Origin: Ancylobacter moscoviensis
GTDB taxonomy: Bacteria > Pseudomonadota > Alphaproteobacteria > Rhizobiales > Xanthobacteraceae
Assembly: GCF_007559435.1 (NCBI RefSeq)
Contig: NZ_VMBP01000005.1
Coordinates: forward strand, 124,001 to 188,000
DNA: 64,000 bases
Reading direction: 5' to 3'
Below are positions 8,703 to 18,457 of this stretch, piece after piece; position 1 is the stretch's first letter, and each line of letters starts with the position of its first letter. The notes beneath the pieces are model-generated. The model saw only the letters and a list, made by a program, of their open reading frames with translations, was not told the DNA's origin and searched no databases. The translations under genes were made by a program, and so were the position numbers.

Positions 8703-8903
8703 ATGCCCAAGATGAAGACCAAGTCCGGAGCGAAGAAGCGCTTCAAGCTCTCCGGCACCGGCAAGGTGATCATGGCCCAGGCCAATAAGCGCCACGGCAT
8801 GATCAAGCGCACCAACAAGCAGATCCGCGATCAGCGCGGCACCACGACCATGTCTGAGCGTGATGCCTTCAACGTTCGCAAGTTCTATCTGCCCAACGGC
8901 TGA
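8703..8903 (+). CDS. rpmI: 50S ribosomal protein L35
   Basis: A 66-residue basic protein that begins [20 protein letters not shown], the family signature, and belongs to the large ribosomal subunit. The ATG at 8703 is fixed by this conserved start; the upstream in-frame extension is not conserved. It leads the rpmI-rplT pair, with rplT starting 31 bases after the stop. infC, often upstream in other bacteria, is not here. Confidence 0.97.
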   Translation: MPKMKTKSGAKKRFKLSGTGKVIMAQANKRHGMIKRTNKQIRDQRGTTTMSERDAFNVRKFYLPNG

Positions 8904-8934
8904 CGCCCCCTAGCCAGTACCAGGAGAAACTCCC

Positions 8935-9303
8935 ATGGCACGTGTCAAGCGCGGCGTAACTTCTCACGCCAAGCACAAGAAAGTGCTCAAGGCGGCGAAG
9001 GGCTATTTCGGCCGCCGCAAGAATACCATCCGCGTCGCGAAGCAGGCGGTCGAGAAGGCGCAGCAGTACGCCTATCGCGACCGCAAGGCGAAGAAGCGCA
9101 ATTTCCGCGCTCTCTGGATCCAGCGCATCAACGCCGCGACCCGCGAGCTCGGCTTCACTTATGGTCGATTTATCGACGGTCTCGGCAAGGCCGGGATCGA
9201 GGTCGACCGCAAGGTGCTCTCGGATATCGCCATCCACGAGCCCGACGCCTTCAAGGCGCTGGTCGAGCAGGCCAAGGCCGCGCTGGAAAAGCAGGCCGCC
9301 TGA
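8935..9303 (+). CDS. rplT: 50S ribosomal protein L20
   Basis: A 122-residue, very basic protein of the large subunit, needed early in 50S assembly. It starts [19 protein letters not shown] and contains the conserved [24 protein letters not shown] segment in its middle. A ribosome site (CAGGAG) lies nine bases before the ATG. In several bacteria L20 represses rpmI-rplT translation, and the hairpin in this operon's leader is a candidate site. Confidence 0.97.
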   Translation: MARVKRGVTSHAKHKKVLKAAKGYFGRRKNTIRVAKQAVEKAQQYAYRDRKAKKRNFRALWIQRINAATRELGFTYGRFIDGLGKAGIEVDRKVLSDIAIHEPDAFKALVEQAKAALEKQAA

Positions 9304-9336
9304 TCTCCTCCCGCATGCCGGGACCGAAATGCGAGG

Positions 9337-9366
9337 AGCCCCGCGCGCAAGCGTTGGGGCTTTTTG
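9337..9366 (+). terminator. Terminator after rplT
   Basis: AGCCCC (9337-9342) pairs with GGGGCT (9356-9361), with an inner CGC/GCG pairing, and is followed directly by five T. pheS-pheT may therefore be only partly co-transcribed with the ribosomal genes. Confidence 0.65.
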
Positions 9367-9436
9367 CGTTGGCGGCTTTGCGCGTCGGTTCCGGGCAGCT
9401 ATAAGCCCGCGCAAGCCGCCTGCCCGCCCGAACGAC

Positions 9437-9520
9437 GTCATGGCCGGACCTGTTCCGGCCATCCACGACTTCCGCCGCACGGTGAAAGGCGTGGAACCCC
9501 GAGCCAAGCCCGGGGATGAC
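9437..9520. repeat. Paired palindromic repeat (REP-like doublet), copy A
   Basis: Two short palindromes face each other: one built on GTCATGGCCGGA and its complement followed by CCACG, and one on ACCCCGAGCC ending in GGGGATGAC. It lies in the rplT-pheS spacer and has the same layout as four other doublets in the window. Confidence 0.75.
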
Positions 9521-9560
9521 GGCAGACCAGATACCTCTGTCCATCCGAGAAGAAACGATC

Positions 9561-10661
9561 ATGTCCGTCGCCGCCCTTCCCGATCTCGACGCGCTGGAGC
9601 GCGAACTGACCGCCGGCATCGCCGCCGCCGCCGACGAGGCGGCGCTGGAGGCGATCCGCGTGAGCGCGCTCGGCAAGAAGGGCTCCGTCTCCGAGCTGCT
9701 GAAGAGCCTGGGCGGCATGAGCCCGGAGGAGCGCAAGACCGCCGGCCCCGCCATCAACGGCCTGCGCGACCGGGTCAACGCGGCGCTGACCGCCCGCCGG
9801 GCCGAGCTGAAGGCCGCGAGCCTCGCCAGGCGGCTCGAAACCGAGCGCGTCGACGTCACGCTGCCGTTGCGGGAGGCGCCGGCGGAAGCCGGCCGCGTTC
9901 ACCCGATCAGCCAGGTGATCGACGAGCTCACCGCCATCTTCGCCGACATGGGCTTCTCGGTGGCCGAGGGCCCGGATATCGAGGACGACTTCCACAATTT
10001 CACGGCGCTGAACTTTCCCGAGGGGCATCCGGCGCGCGAGATGCACGACACCTTCTACCTGCCCACCAAGGAGGACGGCTCGCGCCTCGTGCTGCGCACC
10101 CACACCTCGCCGGTGCAGGTGCGCACCATGATGTCGAAGAAGCCGCCGATCCGCGTCATCTGCCCCGGCCGCACCTATCGCTCCGACAGCGACCAGACCC
10201 ACACGCCGATGTTCCATCAGGTCGAGGGCCTCGTCATCGACAAGGGCTCGAATCTCGGCCACCTGAAATGGATCCTCGAGGAGTTCTGCAAGGCCTTCTT
10301 CGAGGTCGACAATGTGAAGATGCGGTTCCGCCCCTCCTTCTTCCCCTTCACCGAGCCCTCGATGGAGGTCGACATCCAGTGCGACCGCTCGCGCCCCGGC
10401 GAGATCCGCTTCGGCGAGGGCTCGGACTGGCTGGAGATCCTCGGCTGCGGCATGGTGCACCCGAACGTGCTGAGGAATTGCGGCCTCGATCCGGACGAGT
10501 ACCAGGGCTTCGCCTGGGGCATGGGGATCGACCGCATCGCCATGCTGAAATACGGCATGCCGGACCTGCGCGCCTTCTTCGAGGCGGATGTCCGCTGGCT
10601 CTCCCATTACGGCTTCCGCCCGCTCGACTTCCCGACGCTGGCCGGCGGCCTGTCGAACTGA
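9561..10661 (+). CDS. pheS: Phenylalanine-tRNA ligase alpha subunit
   Basis: A 366-residue class II aminoacyl-tRNA synthetase catalytic subunit that charges tRNA-Phe as an alpha2-beta2 tetramer with PheT. An N-terminal coiled-coil arm occupies about residues 1-90. The catalytic core shows motif 2 ([20 protein letters not shown]) and motif 3 ([12 protein letters not shown]). The ATG at 9561 is preceded by GAGAAGAAA and gives the normal N-terminus; an earlier in-frame ATG lies inside the palindromic repeat. pheT follows after 21 bases. Confidence 0.97.
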   Translation: MSVAALPDLDALERELTAGIAAAADEAALEAIRVSALGKKGSVSELLKSLGGMSPEERKTAGPAINGLRDRVNAALTARRAELKAASLARRLETERVDVTLPLREAPAEAGRVHPISQVIDELTAIFADMGFSVAEGPDIEDDFHNFTALNFPEGHPAREMHDTFYLPTKEDGSRLVLRTHTSPVQVRTMMSKKPPIRVICPGRTYRSDSDQTHTPMFHQVEGLVIDKGSNLGHLKWILEEFCKAFFEVDNVKMRFRPSFFPFTEPSMEVDIQCDRSRPGEIRFGEGSDWLEILGCGMVHPNVLRNCGLDPDEYQGFAWGMGIDRIAMLKYGMPDLRAFFEADVRWLSHYGFRPLDFPTLAGGLSN

Positions 10662-10682
10662 TCGCGGAGAGGAGCTAGTCCC

Positions 10683-13100
10683 ATGAAATTCACCCTCTCC
10701 TGGCTCAAGGAGCACCTCGACACCGACGCCTCGCTGCAGGACGTCCTCGATGCGCTGAACCGCATCGGGCTGGAGGTCGAGGGCGTCGAGGACAAGGCGG
10801 CCAAGCTCAAGGGCTTCACTATCGCCTATGTGATCTCCGCCGTTCAGCATCCCAACGCGGACAAGCTGCGGGTGTGCATGGTCGACACCGGCGCCGGCGC
10901 GCCGGTGCAGGTGGTGTGCGGCGCGCCGAACGCCCGCACCGGCATGAAGAGCGTGTTCTCGCCGCCCGGCACCTACATTCCCGGCAAGGACATCACGCTC
11001 GGCGTCGGCACCATACGCGGCGTCGAGAGCCGGGGCATGCTGTGCTCGGCGGCCGAGCTGCAGCTCTCCGAGGACCATGACGGCATCATCGACTTGGCCG
11101 AAGATGCGCCGGTCGGCGTTCCTTACGTCGACTGGATCGGCCTGAACGACCCGGTGATCGAGATCGCCGTCACCCCGAACCGCGCCGACGCGCTCGGCGT
11201 GCACGGCGTGGCGCGCGATCTCGCCGCCGCCGGGCTCGGCCGGCTGGTGGAGGACGAGATCGTGCCGGTGAAGGGCGCCTATCCGTGCCCGGTCTCGGTG
11301 ACGATCGCGGACGGGGCGCCCTGTCCCGCCTTCGCGCTGCGGCTCGTGCGCGGGGTGAGGAACGGCCCGTCGCCCGACTGGCTGCAGGCCAAGCTGCGGG
11401 CCATCGGGCTGCGTCCGATCAACGCATTGGTCGATGTGACCAATTTGCTGACCTTCGACCAGAACCGCCCGCTGCACGTCTTCGACGCGAAGAAGGTGCA
11501 CGGCAATCTCGTCGTGCGCCGGGCGAAGGCGGGCGAGAGCCTGCTGGCGCTCGACGGCAAGACCTATGCGCTGGACGAGGGCATGTGCGTCATCGCCGAC
11601 GACAAGGCGGTCGAATCGCTCGCCGGCGTGATGGGCGGCGAGGAGAGCGGCTGCGACGAGGCGACGACCGACGTGCTGGTCGAATCGGCGCTCTGGGAGC
11701 CGATCAACATCGCCCAGACCGGCCGCAAGCTGGGGCTGAACTCCGACGCCCGCTTCCGCTTCGAGCGCGGCATCGACCCGGCCTTCACCTTGGCCGGGCT
11801 GGAGCTGGCGACCAAGCTGATCCTCGATCTCTGCGGCGGCGAAGCGTCCGAGGTGGTGCTGGCCGGCGCCATTCCTGACACTACCCGCGTGATCGAGTTC
11901 CCGCTGAGCCTTACCGAGAAGCTGACCGGCCTCGTCGCTACCGACACCGAACAGGTCGAGACGCTCGCCACGCTCGGCTTCAGGGTCGAGGGCACGTCTG
12001 GCACCGTGCGGGTGACGCCGCCGAGCTGGCGCGGCGACATCGAGGGCAAGGCCGATCTCGTGGAGGAGGTCATCCGCATCGTCGGCCTCGACCGCGTGCC
12101 CTCGCTGCCCTTCCCGCGCGACGAGAACGCCCGCAAGCCGGTGCTCACCACGCTGCAACTGCGCACCCGCAAGGCCAAGCGCGCCCTCGCGGCACGCGGC
12201 CTCGTCGAGGCGGTTACCTGGTCCTTCGTGGCGAAGGCGGAGGCGGAACTGTTCGGCGGCGGCAGCGCGGCGCTGGCGCTCGCCAACCCCATCGCCTCCG
12301 ACCTCTCCGACATGCGTCCGAGCCTGCTGCCGGGGCTGGTCCGTTCGGCTCAGACCAATGCAGATCGCGGCTTCGGTGACGCGGCCCTGTTCGAGGTCGG
12401 TCAGGTCTTCAAGGGCGACCGGCCGCAGGACCAGTTCATCGCCGCCACGGGCATCCGCCGCGCCACCGCCAAGCCGGCGGGCGCCGGGCGTCACTGGTCC
12501 GGCAAGGCCGAGGCGGTCGATGCCTTCGACGCCAAGGCCGACGCGCTGGCCGTGCTGGCGGCGGCGGGCGCGCCGGTGGCGAACCTGCAGATTTCGACCG
12601 ACGCGCCGGAATGGTTCCATCCCGGCCGCTCCGGCACCTTCCGCCTCGGCGCCAACGTCATCGGCCATTTCGGCGAGCTGCACCCTTCCGTGCTGGAAGC
12701 GCTCGATGCGGCGGGAGACGGGAAGTCGCCGCTGGTGGGCTTCGAGGTGCTGCTCGACCGCGTGCCCGAGCCCAAGGCCAAGGCGACCCGGGTCAAGCCG
12801 CTGCTTGAACTCGCGGCCTTCCAGCCGGTGGAGCGCGATTTCGCCTTCGTGGTGCCGCGCAGCGTCGCGGCGGGCGACATGGTGAAGGCCGCCGCTGGCG
12901 TCGATCGCAAGCTCATCACGGCGGTGAACGTGTTCGACCTCTATGAGGGGCCGGGAATCGACGCCGACAAGAAGTCGGTGGCGCTTTCGGTCACGCTCCA
13001 GCCGCGCGAGAAGACCCTCACCGACGCCGAGATCGAGGCGGTGGCGGGCAGGATCGTCGCGGAAGTGGCGAAGAAGACTGGCGCCACCCTGCGCGGGTAG
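10683..13100 (+). CDS. pheT: Phenylalanine-tRNA ligase beta subunit
   Basis: An 805-residue partner of PheS, full length for the bacterial family. An EMAP-II-like tRNA-binding domain lies at about residues 40-150 ([20 protein letters not shown]), followed by the B3/B4 editing domain that removes mischarged tyrosine, the B5 domain, the catalytic-like core, and a C-terminal ferredoxin-fold anticodon-binding domain (about 710-805). GGAGAGGAG sits just before the ATG. Confidence 0.97.
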   Translation: MKFTLSWLKEHLDTDASLQDVLDALNRIGLEVEGVEDKAAKLKGFTIAYVISAVQHPNADKLRVCMVDTGAGAPVQVVCGAPNARTGMKSVFSPPGTYIPGKDITLGVGTIRGVESRGMLCSAAELQLSEDHDGIIDLAEDAPVGVPYVDWIGLNDPVIEIAVTPNRADALGVHGVARDLAAAGLGRLVEDEIVPVKGAYPCPVSVTIADGAPCPAFALRLVRGVRNGPSPDWLQAKLRAIGLRPINALVDVTNLLTFDQNRPLHVFDAKKVHGNLVVRRAKAGESLLALDGKTYALDEGMCVIADDKAVESLAGVMGGEESGCDEATTDVLVESALWEPINIAQTGRKLGLNSDARFRFERGIDPAFTLAGLELATKLILDLCGGEASEVVLAGAIPDTTRVIEFPLSLTEKLTGLVATDTEQVETLATLGFRVEGTSGTVRVTPPSWRGDIEGKADLVEEVIRIVGLDRVPSLPFPRDENARKPVLTTLQLRTRKAKRALAARGLVEAVTWSFVAKAEAELFGGGSAALALANPIASDLSDMRPSLLPGLVRSAQTNADRGFGDAALFEVGQVFKGDRPQDQFIAATGIRRATAKPAGAGRHWSGKAEAVDAFDAKADALAVLAAAGAPVANLQISTDAPEWFHPGRSGTFRLGANVIGHFGELHPSVLEALDAAGDGKSPLVGFEVLLDRVPEPKAKATRVKPLLELAAFQPVERDFAFVVPRSVAAGDMVKAAAGVDRKLITAVNVFDLYEGPGIDADKKSVALSVTLQPREKTLTDAEIEAVAGRIVAEVAKKTGATLRG

Positions 13101-13113
13101 CCACCCAATGAAC

Positions 13114-13202
13114 GTGATCCCCGGGCTTGTCCCGGGGATCCACGTCTTACTTCGGTCCGGAACGAGAAGTCGCGGATGGCCGGGCCAAGCCCGGCCATGA
13201 CG
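13114..13202. repeat. Paired palindromic repeat, copy B
   Basis: A GATCCCCGGGCTTG-type palindrome followed by CCACG, then about 25 bases on a second palindrome of the GGATGGCCGGGCC type ending in ATGAC. It lies immediately after pheT. Confidence 0.75.
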
Positions 13203-13292
13203 CCGATCATGTCGTAGAGGGGCTCACGCCGGCCGTCGCCGACGAGCCGAAACGCCTTGGTGGGTGGCGGGCTTCGGCGAGCCTCTCCTGGA

Positions 13293-13331
13293 TCCCGGAT
13301 CGGCGCCGTGCTGCGCACGGCTTGTCCGGGA
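13293..13331. repeat. Second type of palindrome, after the amine oxidase gene
   Basis: TCCCGGA and GCCGTG on the left match TCCGGGA and CACGGC on the right, giving a two-part hairpin that ends just before the stop codon of the minus-strand amine oxidase gene. Its sequence differs from the paired repeats and it may act as a terminator for that gene. Confidence 0.55.
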
Positions 13332-13336
13332 CACGG

Positions 13337-14719
13337 TTACGCTGGCCCGTCGCCGACGAGGCGCAACGCTCTTGTGGCGGCGGCTTCGCCGGCGCTCCAG
13401 GCGGCGGTCAGCGTGCCCCAGCCGCTCGTGTCCACATAATCGCCGGCGAGGAAGATGCGGTTCTGCAGCGGATCGGCGAAGACGCGACGTTGCGCGCCCT
13501 GTCCCGGCGAGGCCGCCGCCAGCGCCCCCCGGAACAGCGGGTCGCTGGTCCAGCGCGACGCGGAGACCTCCTTCACCGTATCGCCGGCAATGCCGAAGGT
13601 CGCGCCGAGATAGGTCCGCACGAGCGCCAGCGCGGCCGTCTCACCCTTCTCGGCGATCTCGCGGGCCTGCGCATCGGCGAAGGTCAGCACATGCACGTCG
13701 CTGCCATTGATGCGCCCGCGCAGCAGGGCGGGCGGCACCTTGCCGTCAGCCCCGACCCTGGCGAGCACCGTCTCGTTCGGCTCCAGCCCGAGCGGATTGC
13801 CCGGCAGCAGGAACGCCACCTGCTCCAGCGCGCCGGCCGGAATGGCGCGGAAGGCATTGGCGAAACGGGGCGGCAGCGCCGGGTTGAAGCGTATCGCACC
13901 CGCCGCGATCACCGGCGCGGGCACCGCCAGAATGATGGCGCGGGCGCGGATCGGCGTGCGCTGGTTGCGGACGGTGAGCATGTGCAGGCGGCCGGCATTG
14001 GTGATCTGCGTCACCGGCGCGTCGGTCTGCACGTTCAGCCAGGCGCCGAGCGCTTCCATCAGCGCGCCCATGCCGGCCGGGCCGGTGGTGTCGTCGGGCG
14101 GGGCGTCGCGCAGCGCCAGATCGAGTGCCGACAGGCTTGCCAGAGGGCGCCCGCAGCTCATCGGCCCGAGGAAGGCGGCGGCCGTCGCGGACCAGCCGCT
14201 GACGGTCGCGGGAGCGCCCGATGCCGCGGCGAGAATGGTCGCGGCTGCCGGGTCCTTGCCGGAATCGGCCGCCACGAGCAGATCGCGCCGCGCCTTGCCG
14301 AGCGCGGCGGCGAAGGCATCATAGCCGCTCTCGTGAGCCTCGCGCCGCCCGTCGAACAGCCGGCGCCCGGAGGGCAGGGCGACGAGGCCTTGTCCGGCCG
14401 CCTGCGCGCTTTCCGCCAGCGTGCCATCGCCGCGCGCAAAGCCGCTCGCGCCGAGGTCGACGTTCTGGCCGAAGACGTTCAGCGTCCGCGCCCGGCCGCC
14501 GAGCTTCGGCCCGGCCTCCAGCAGCACATAGGAGCGCTTGGCGTCGGCCACTTTGCGCGCCGCCGCGATGCCGGCCGCGCCGCCGCCGACAATGGCGATG
14601 TCGACATTGCCCTCGCCCATCGCCTGCGCGAAGGCGGGCGCCGGCAGCAGGGCGGCGGAGGCGGCGGCCAGAAAGCGGCGGCGGGTAAGGGAGCCGGAGA
14701 AGGGCGGCGTTTCGGTCAT
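13337..14719 (-). CDS. Exported FAD-dependent amine oxidase family protein
   Basis: This encodes a 460-residue flavoprotein. The N-terminus LTRRRFLAAASAALLPAPAFA is a twin-arginine export signal, so the folded flavoprotein is probably sent to the periplasm. The FAD-binding Rossmann motif IVGGGAAGIAAARK follows near residue 45, with LLEAGPKLGGRARTL further on, as in flavin amine oxidases and phytoene desaturase-like enzymes. The substrate cannot be told from sequence. The ATG at 14719 places the Tat motif at the right distance; an upstream in-frame start would bury it. A palindrome lies directly beyond its 3' end. Confidence 0.82.
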   Translation of the reverse strand: MTETPPFSGSLTRRRFLAAASAALLPAPAFAQAMGEGNVDIAIVGGGAAGIAAARKVADAKRSYVLLEAGPKLGGRARTLNVFGQNVDLGASGFARGDGTLAESAQAAGQGLVALPSGRRLFDGRREAHESGYDAFAAALGKARRDLLVAADSGKDPAAATILAAASGAPATVSGWSATAAAFLGPMSCGRPLASLSALDLALRDAPPDDTTGPAGMGALMEALGAWLNVQTDAPVTQITNAGRLHMLTVRNQRTPIRARAIILAVPAPVIAAGAIRFNPALPPRFANAFRAIPAGALEQVAFLLPGNPLGLEPNETVLARVGADGKVPPALLRGRINGSDVHVLTFADAQAREIAEKGETAALALVRTYLGATFGIAGDTVKEVSASRWTSDPLFRGALAAASPGQGAQRRVFADPLQNRIFLAGDYVDTSGWGTLTAAWSAGEAAATRALRLVGDGPA

Positions 14720-14986
14720 ACGGCGGACGTCATGCGTCGGATTCGGAAGAAGGTGTGGGCGGCACGCTAGCATGGCGGCCCCCTGCGGCGAAGCCGGCTG
14801 GACGCGCAGCGGCCTGCGAAGCCCCGCGAATCATGCTTTGTTCGCGGCGGAACGAATCAGGACTCGCGAACTGATTCGGGAATTGCAAGTCCCCGGCCGG
14901 CCCCGGCCGATTCATTTGCCGGAGCGAACGGCTTGAGAGGAACGCCGCGGCGCCTTACCTAGGGACGGTCGCCATCGGGGATCATC

Positions 14987-15652
14987 ATGCTGCGGGACGC
15001 ATTCAAGGCCTTTCTCCAGACCTTTTCGCCGGAATATCGCCGGGTCCTGCTTCGCTCCATCGGTCTCGCCGTCGGCCTGCTCGTCGCGCTGGGCATCGGC
15101 GCGCATTACGCGCTCACCTATTTCGTGGCGCTGGACGTGCGCTGGGCGCAGATCACGCTCGATATCCTCGCCGCCTTCGGCATCATCATAGGCGCTGTCT
15201 TCCTCGTTCCGCCGGTGACCTCGCTCATCGCCGGTCTGTTCCTGGACGATGTGGCCGCGCTGGTGGAGCGCACCGATTTCCCCGGCGAGCCGGAGGGCAA
15301 GGCGCTGCCGATCGGGCGCTCGCTGGTGCTCACCGTCAGGTTCTTCGGCGTGATGCTGGCGGTGAACCTCGTCGCCCTGCTGTTGCTGCTGGTGCCGGGC
15401 GTCAATCTCGTCGTCTTCTACGTCGCCAACGGCTACCTGCTGGGGCGCGAATATTTCCAGCTGGCCGCCATGCGCTTTCGCGACGAAGACCAGGTGGCGC
15501 TGCTGCGCCGCCATCATTCCGGTGCGGTGTTCCTCGCCGGCCTCATCATCGCCGCCGTGGTGTCGGTGCCGATCCTCAACCTCATCACCCCGGTCTTCGC
15601 CACCATCTTCATGGTGCGCCTGCACAAGCGCCTGACGCGGGCCGACTACTAG
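14987..15652 (+). CDS. EI24/CysZ-like integral membrane protein
   Basis: A 221-residue membrane protein with about four to six hydrophobic segments (for example LAVGLLVALGIGAHYALTYF, VNLVALLLLLVPGVNLVVF and LAGLIIAAVVSVPILNLITP). The FVPP-like and NGYLLGREYFQLAAMR motifs are typical of the EI24 family, whose member CysZ carries sulfate in enterobacteria. Annotation as a sulfate transporter is by family only; no cysteine-synthesis gene is nearby. It is convergent with nth, and the two stop codons overlap by four bases. Confidence 0.75.
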   Translation: MLRDAFKAFLQTFSPEYRRVLLRSIGLAVGLLVALGIGAHYALTYFVALDVRWAQITLDILAAFGIIIGAVFLVPPVTSLIAGLFLDDVAALVERTDFPGEPEGKALPIGRSLVLTVRFFGVMLAVNLVALLLLLVPGVNLVVFYVANGYLLGREYFQLAAMRFRDEDQVALLRRHHSGAVFLAGLIIAAVVSVPILNLITPVFATIFMVRLHKRLTRADY

Positions 15653-16560
15653 GCCGGCGTCTTCTCCGGCCAGCGGCAGAGATCCGCGATCAGGCAGCGC
15701 GGGCAATCCGGGCGGATCGCCTTGCAGATGTAGCGCCCGTGCAGGATCAGCCAGTGATGGGCGTGCAGCTTGAAGCGCTCGGGGATGACGCGCTCCAGCC
15801 CCAGCTCGACCTCCAGCGGCGTCTTGCCGGGAGCGAGGCCGGTGCGGTTGGCGACCCGGAAGAGATGGGTGTCGACGGCGATGGTCGGCATGTGGAAGGC
15901 GATGTTGAGCACGACATTCGCCGTCTTGCGGCCGACCCCGGGCAGCTTCTCCAGCGCCTCGCGGTCCGCCGGCACCTCGCCGCCGTGCTCGGCGATCAGG
16001 CGGCGGGAAAGCTCCACCACGTTCTTCGCCTTGCCACGGTAGAGGCCAAGCGTGCGGATGTGCTGCGCGACGCCCTCCTCGCCCAACGCCACCATCTTCG
16101 CCGGCGTCGGCGCCGCCTTGAACAGGCCGCGCGTCGCCTTGTTCACCCCGGTGTCGGTGGCCTGAGCGGAGAGCACCACGGCGACCAGAAGAGTGTAGGG
16201 ATCGTGATATTCGAGCTCGCCTTCGGGGTGCGGATTGGCTGCCTCGAAGCGCGAGAAGGCGGTTTCCACCTCCTGCGCCGTCCACGGACGGAAGGCGCCG
16301 CCGATCGCCGCCGCGGCGGCATTGGCGACGGCGCGCCGGCGTGCGGGCGGGCTGGCGACCGGCGTGGCGAGGGCGACCTTGGCGCCGGCGGCTGTTCTCT
16401 TGGCGGCCGTCTTGGTGTCCGCCGTGGGGTCCACCTTGGGGTTCCCCTTGACTCCGGCCTTGCCGGCCGCGCGCCCGCCGGTGGCGGCGGCTCCGGCGAG
16501 CTTGCCCCTGGCGCCTGCGCGCGCCGGGCGGCGCGCCGAATCCCTGTCCCCATCAGCCAT
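15649..16560 (-). CDS. nth: Endonuclease III
   Basis: A 303-residue base-excision repair DNA glycosylase/AP lyase that removes oxidised pyrimidines. The helix-hairpin-helix LPGVGRKTANVVL carries the catalytic lysine, and VDTHLFRVANR carries the catalytic aspartate. The iron-sulfur cluster cysteines follow the C-x6-C-x2-C-x5-C pattern near the C-terminus (CKAIRPDCPRCLIADLC). Unusually, the first 90 or so residues are Ala/Lys/Gly-rich and probably disordered, whereas most family members are about 210-230 residues. It is divergent from the DUF2244 gene with only 22 bases between starts. Confidence 0.95.
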   Translation of the reverse strand: MADGDRDSARRPARAGARGKLAGAAATGGRAAGKAGVKGNPKVDPTADTKTAAKRTAAGAKVALATPVASPPARRRAVANAAAAAIGGAFRPWTAQEVETAFSRFEAANPHPEGELEYHDPYTLLVAVVLSAQATDTGVNKATRGLFKAAPTPAKMVALGEEGVAQHIRTLGLYRGKAKNVVELSRRLIAEHGGEVPADREALEKLPGVGRKTANVVLNIAFHMPTIAVDTHLFRVANRTGLAPGKTPLEVELGLERVIPERFKLHAHHWLILHGRYICKAIRPDCPRCLIADLCRWPEKTPA

Positions 16561-16582
16561 TTTCGACCTATAATGCCGGCCC

Positions 16583-17113
16583 ATGAGCGCTGCCAATACC
16601 GCATCCGGTCGCGACGACCGCGATGATGCCGAGCCGACGCTGTTCGAGGCGCGGTACCATCCCTATCGCTCGCTGGACGAGCGCGGCTTCATGATCGTGA
16701 TGATCATCGTCGCCGGCATCAGCTTCGTCTGCGGCCTCGCCTTTCTGCTGATGGGCGCGTGGCCGGTCTTCGGCCTGTTCGGGCTCGACGTGCTGGCGAT
16801 CTGGTGGGCGTTCCGGATGAATTTCCGCGCGGCGCGCACCTGCGAGGAGATCGTCGTGACGCCGAGCCTTATCCGGCTGCGCCACGTGACGCCGGACGGC
16901 ACGGAATACCAGGAGGAGCTGAACCCGCTCTGGACCCGGCTGAACCGCGAGCTGCACGAGGATTACGGTCTGCAGCGGCTGACGCTGGAGATGCGCGGCC
17001 GGCCCTATGTAATCGGCAGCTTCCTACACACGGCGCAGCGCGAGGAGCTGGCGGACCGGCTGTCGCTGGCGCTGAACGAGGCCAAGCGCGGCGTGGTGCG
17101 CTCGGCGTTCTGA
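16583..17113 (+). CDS. DUF2244 family membrane protein
   Basis: A 176-residue protein of unknown function in the DUF2244 family. Two hydrophobic helices (about residues 38-80) follow a short acidic N-terminus containing FEARYHPYRSL. The rest is cytoplasmic-looking, with a conserved EEIVVTP stretch and GSFLHTAQREELADRL near the end. A perfect TATAAT (16569-16574) lies nine bases before the ATG, and no ribosome site is visible, so the mRNA could be leaderless, though no good -35 element is seen. The same neighbourhood (nth, DUF2244, ada) recurs in Hyphomicrobiales. Confidence 0.8.
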   Translation: MSAANTASGRDDRDDAEPTLFEARYHPYRSLDERGFMIVMIIVAGISFVCGLAFLLMGAWPVFGLFGLDVLAIWWAFRMNFRAARTCEEIVVTPSLIRLRHVTPDGTEYQEELNPLWTRLNRELHEDYGLQRLTLEMRGRPYVIGSFLHTAQREELADRLSLALNEAKRGVVRSAF

Positions 17114-17198
17114 GGTCCGCCCTCTGGGGCCGTGTCGAAATCGGGTGGCCCCGGCCTGCGGGGCGTGGTCGGATAGGTCCAGCAGGAGGAGAACGCCC

Positions 17199-18089
17199 GT
17201 GCTAGCGCCCAATCTCGATGCCGCCCATCCGCTGGAGATCGCCGCCGCCGACTACGAGATCGTGCGCCGGGCGGTCGAATATGTGAATCTGCGCTTCCGC
17301 GACCAGCCGGAGGTCGAGGAGATCGCCCGCGCCTCCGGGGTCAATCCGCGCGCGCTGACCGACCTGTTCCGCCGCTGGTGCGGGCTCACCCCGAAGGATT
17401 TCCTCCAGGCGGTGACGATCGACGCCGCCCGGCGCGTGCTGTCCGAATCCGACAATGTGCTCGACGCGGCCTATGAGCTGGGGCTGTCCGGCCCGGGGCG
17501 GCTGCACGACCTGTTCGTGGTGCACGAATCCATGTCGCCGGGTGAGTGGAAGACCGGCGGCGCCGGACTGGTGGTGCGCTACGGCTTCCACGCCTCGCAG
17601 TTCGGCATGGCGCTGGCCATGGTCACGCCGCGCGGCCTGTGCGGCCTCGCCTTCGCCGATGAGGGCGAGGAGGACAAGGCGCTCGCCGACATGCGCCGGC
17701 GCTGGCCGAACGCCATCTATATCGAGGATCCGCTGGCGACCGCGCCCTACGCGGCGCGCATCTTCGACCGCGGCACCTGGAGCCCGGACGATCCGCTGCG
17801 CATCGTGTTCATCGGCACCGATTTCGAGGTGAAGGTGTGGGAGACGCTGATGCGCATCCCGTTCGGCAAGGCCACCACCTATTCCAGCATCGCCAATTGC
17901 GTGGAGCGGCCGAAGGCGGCGCGCGCCATCGGCGCGGCGGTGGGCAAGAACCCGATGTCCTTCGTCGTGCCGTGCCACCGCGTGCTCGGCAAGAACGGCG
18001 ATCTCACCGGCTACCACTGGGGCCTGACCCGCAAGCGGGCCATCCTCGGCTGGGAGGCGGGCCAGCTGTGCAGCGAGGGCGGCAGCTGA
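17199..18089 (+). CDS. AraC-type HTH plus methylated-DNA-protein-cysteine methyltransferase
   Basis: A 296-residue two-domain protein of the Ada type lacking the N-terminal zinc domain. Residues about 20-115 form an AraC-family helix-turn-helix (VEEIARASGVNPRALTDLFRRW). The C-terminal half is an O6-alkylguanine transferase with the active cysteine (about C259) in VPCHRVLGKNG, which accepts the alkyl group in a suicide reaction. It therefore probably both repairs DNA and regulates alkylation-response genes. GTG at 17199 is chosen as start because AGGAGGA (17184-17190) lies eight bases upstream. Confidence 0.9.
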   Translation: MLAPNLDAAHPLEIAAADYEIVRRAVEYVNLRFRDQPEVEEIARASGVNPRALTDLFRRWCGLTPKDFLQAVTIDAARRVLSESDNVLDAAYELGLSGPGRLHDLFVVHESMSPGEWKTGGAGLVVRYGFHASQFGMALAMVTPRGLCGLAFADEGEEDKALADMRRRWPNAIYIEDPLATAPYAARIFDRGTWSPDDPLRIVFIGTDFEVKVWETLMRIPFGKATTYSSIANCVERPKAARAIGAAVGKNPMSFVVPCHRVLGKNGDLTGYHWGLTRKRAILGWEAGQLCSEGGS

Positions 18090-18102
18090 GCGCCGCCCGC
18101 GC

Positions 18103-18444
18103 TCAGTGCGCGACCGATTTCGAGAACAGGTTGACGACCAGCACGCCGGCGATGATCAGGCCCAGGCCGATGATCGCCGGCGTATCCAGTTTCTGGCCGT
18201 AGAACAGCCACGCCACGGCGGTGATCAGGACGATGCCGAAGCCCGACCATACGGCATAGGCGATGCCGGTCGGTATGGTGCGCAGCACGATGGCGAGGCA
18301 CCAGAAGGCGATGCCGTAGCCCAGCAGGGTGATCAGGCTCGGCACGAGACGTGTGAGCCCGTCCGAGCGCGACAGCGCCGTCGTCGCGATCACCTCGGCG
18401 GTGATCGCGACCAGCAGCAGGGCGTAGGTGGCGAAGGAGGCCAT
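18103..18444 (-). CDS. Small multidrug resistance (SMR) family transporter
   Basis: A 113-residue four-helix membrane protein of the EmrE/QacC family, which exports cationic drugs or guanidinium compounds in exchange for protons. The essential membrane glutamate is in [12 protein letters not shown] (helix 1), and the helix 3 region has [17 protein letters not shown]. Sequence alone does not decide between drug export and guanidinium export. It lies 13 bases beyond gpmA on the same strand and may be co-transcribed with it. Confidence 0.88.
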   Translation of the reverse strand: MASFATYALLLVAITAEVIATTALSRSDGLTRLVPSLITLLGYGIAFWCLAIVLRTIPTGIAYAVWSGFGIVLITAVAWLFYGQKLDTPAIIGLGLIIAGVLVVNLFSKSVAH

Positions 18445-18457
18445 CGGGTGTTCCGCC

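Noticed and set aside
9438..12683. A 1081-codon minus-strand open frame opposite pheS and pheT
   Set aside because: It is the mirror image of two conserved genes; its His/Gly/Arg-rich translation has no domain, and long antisense frames are expected in GC-rich DNA.
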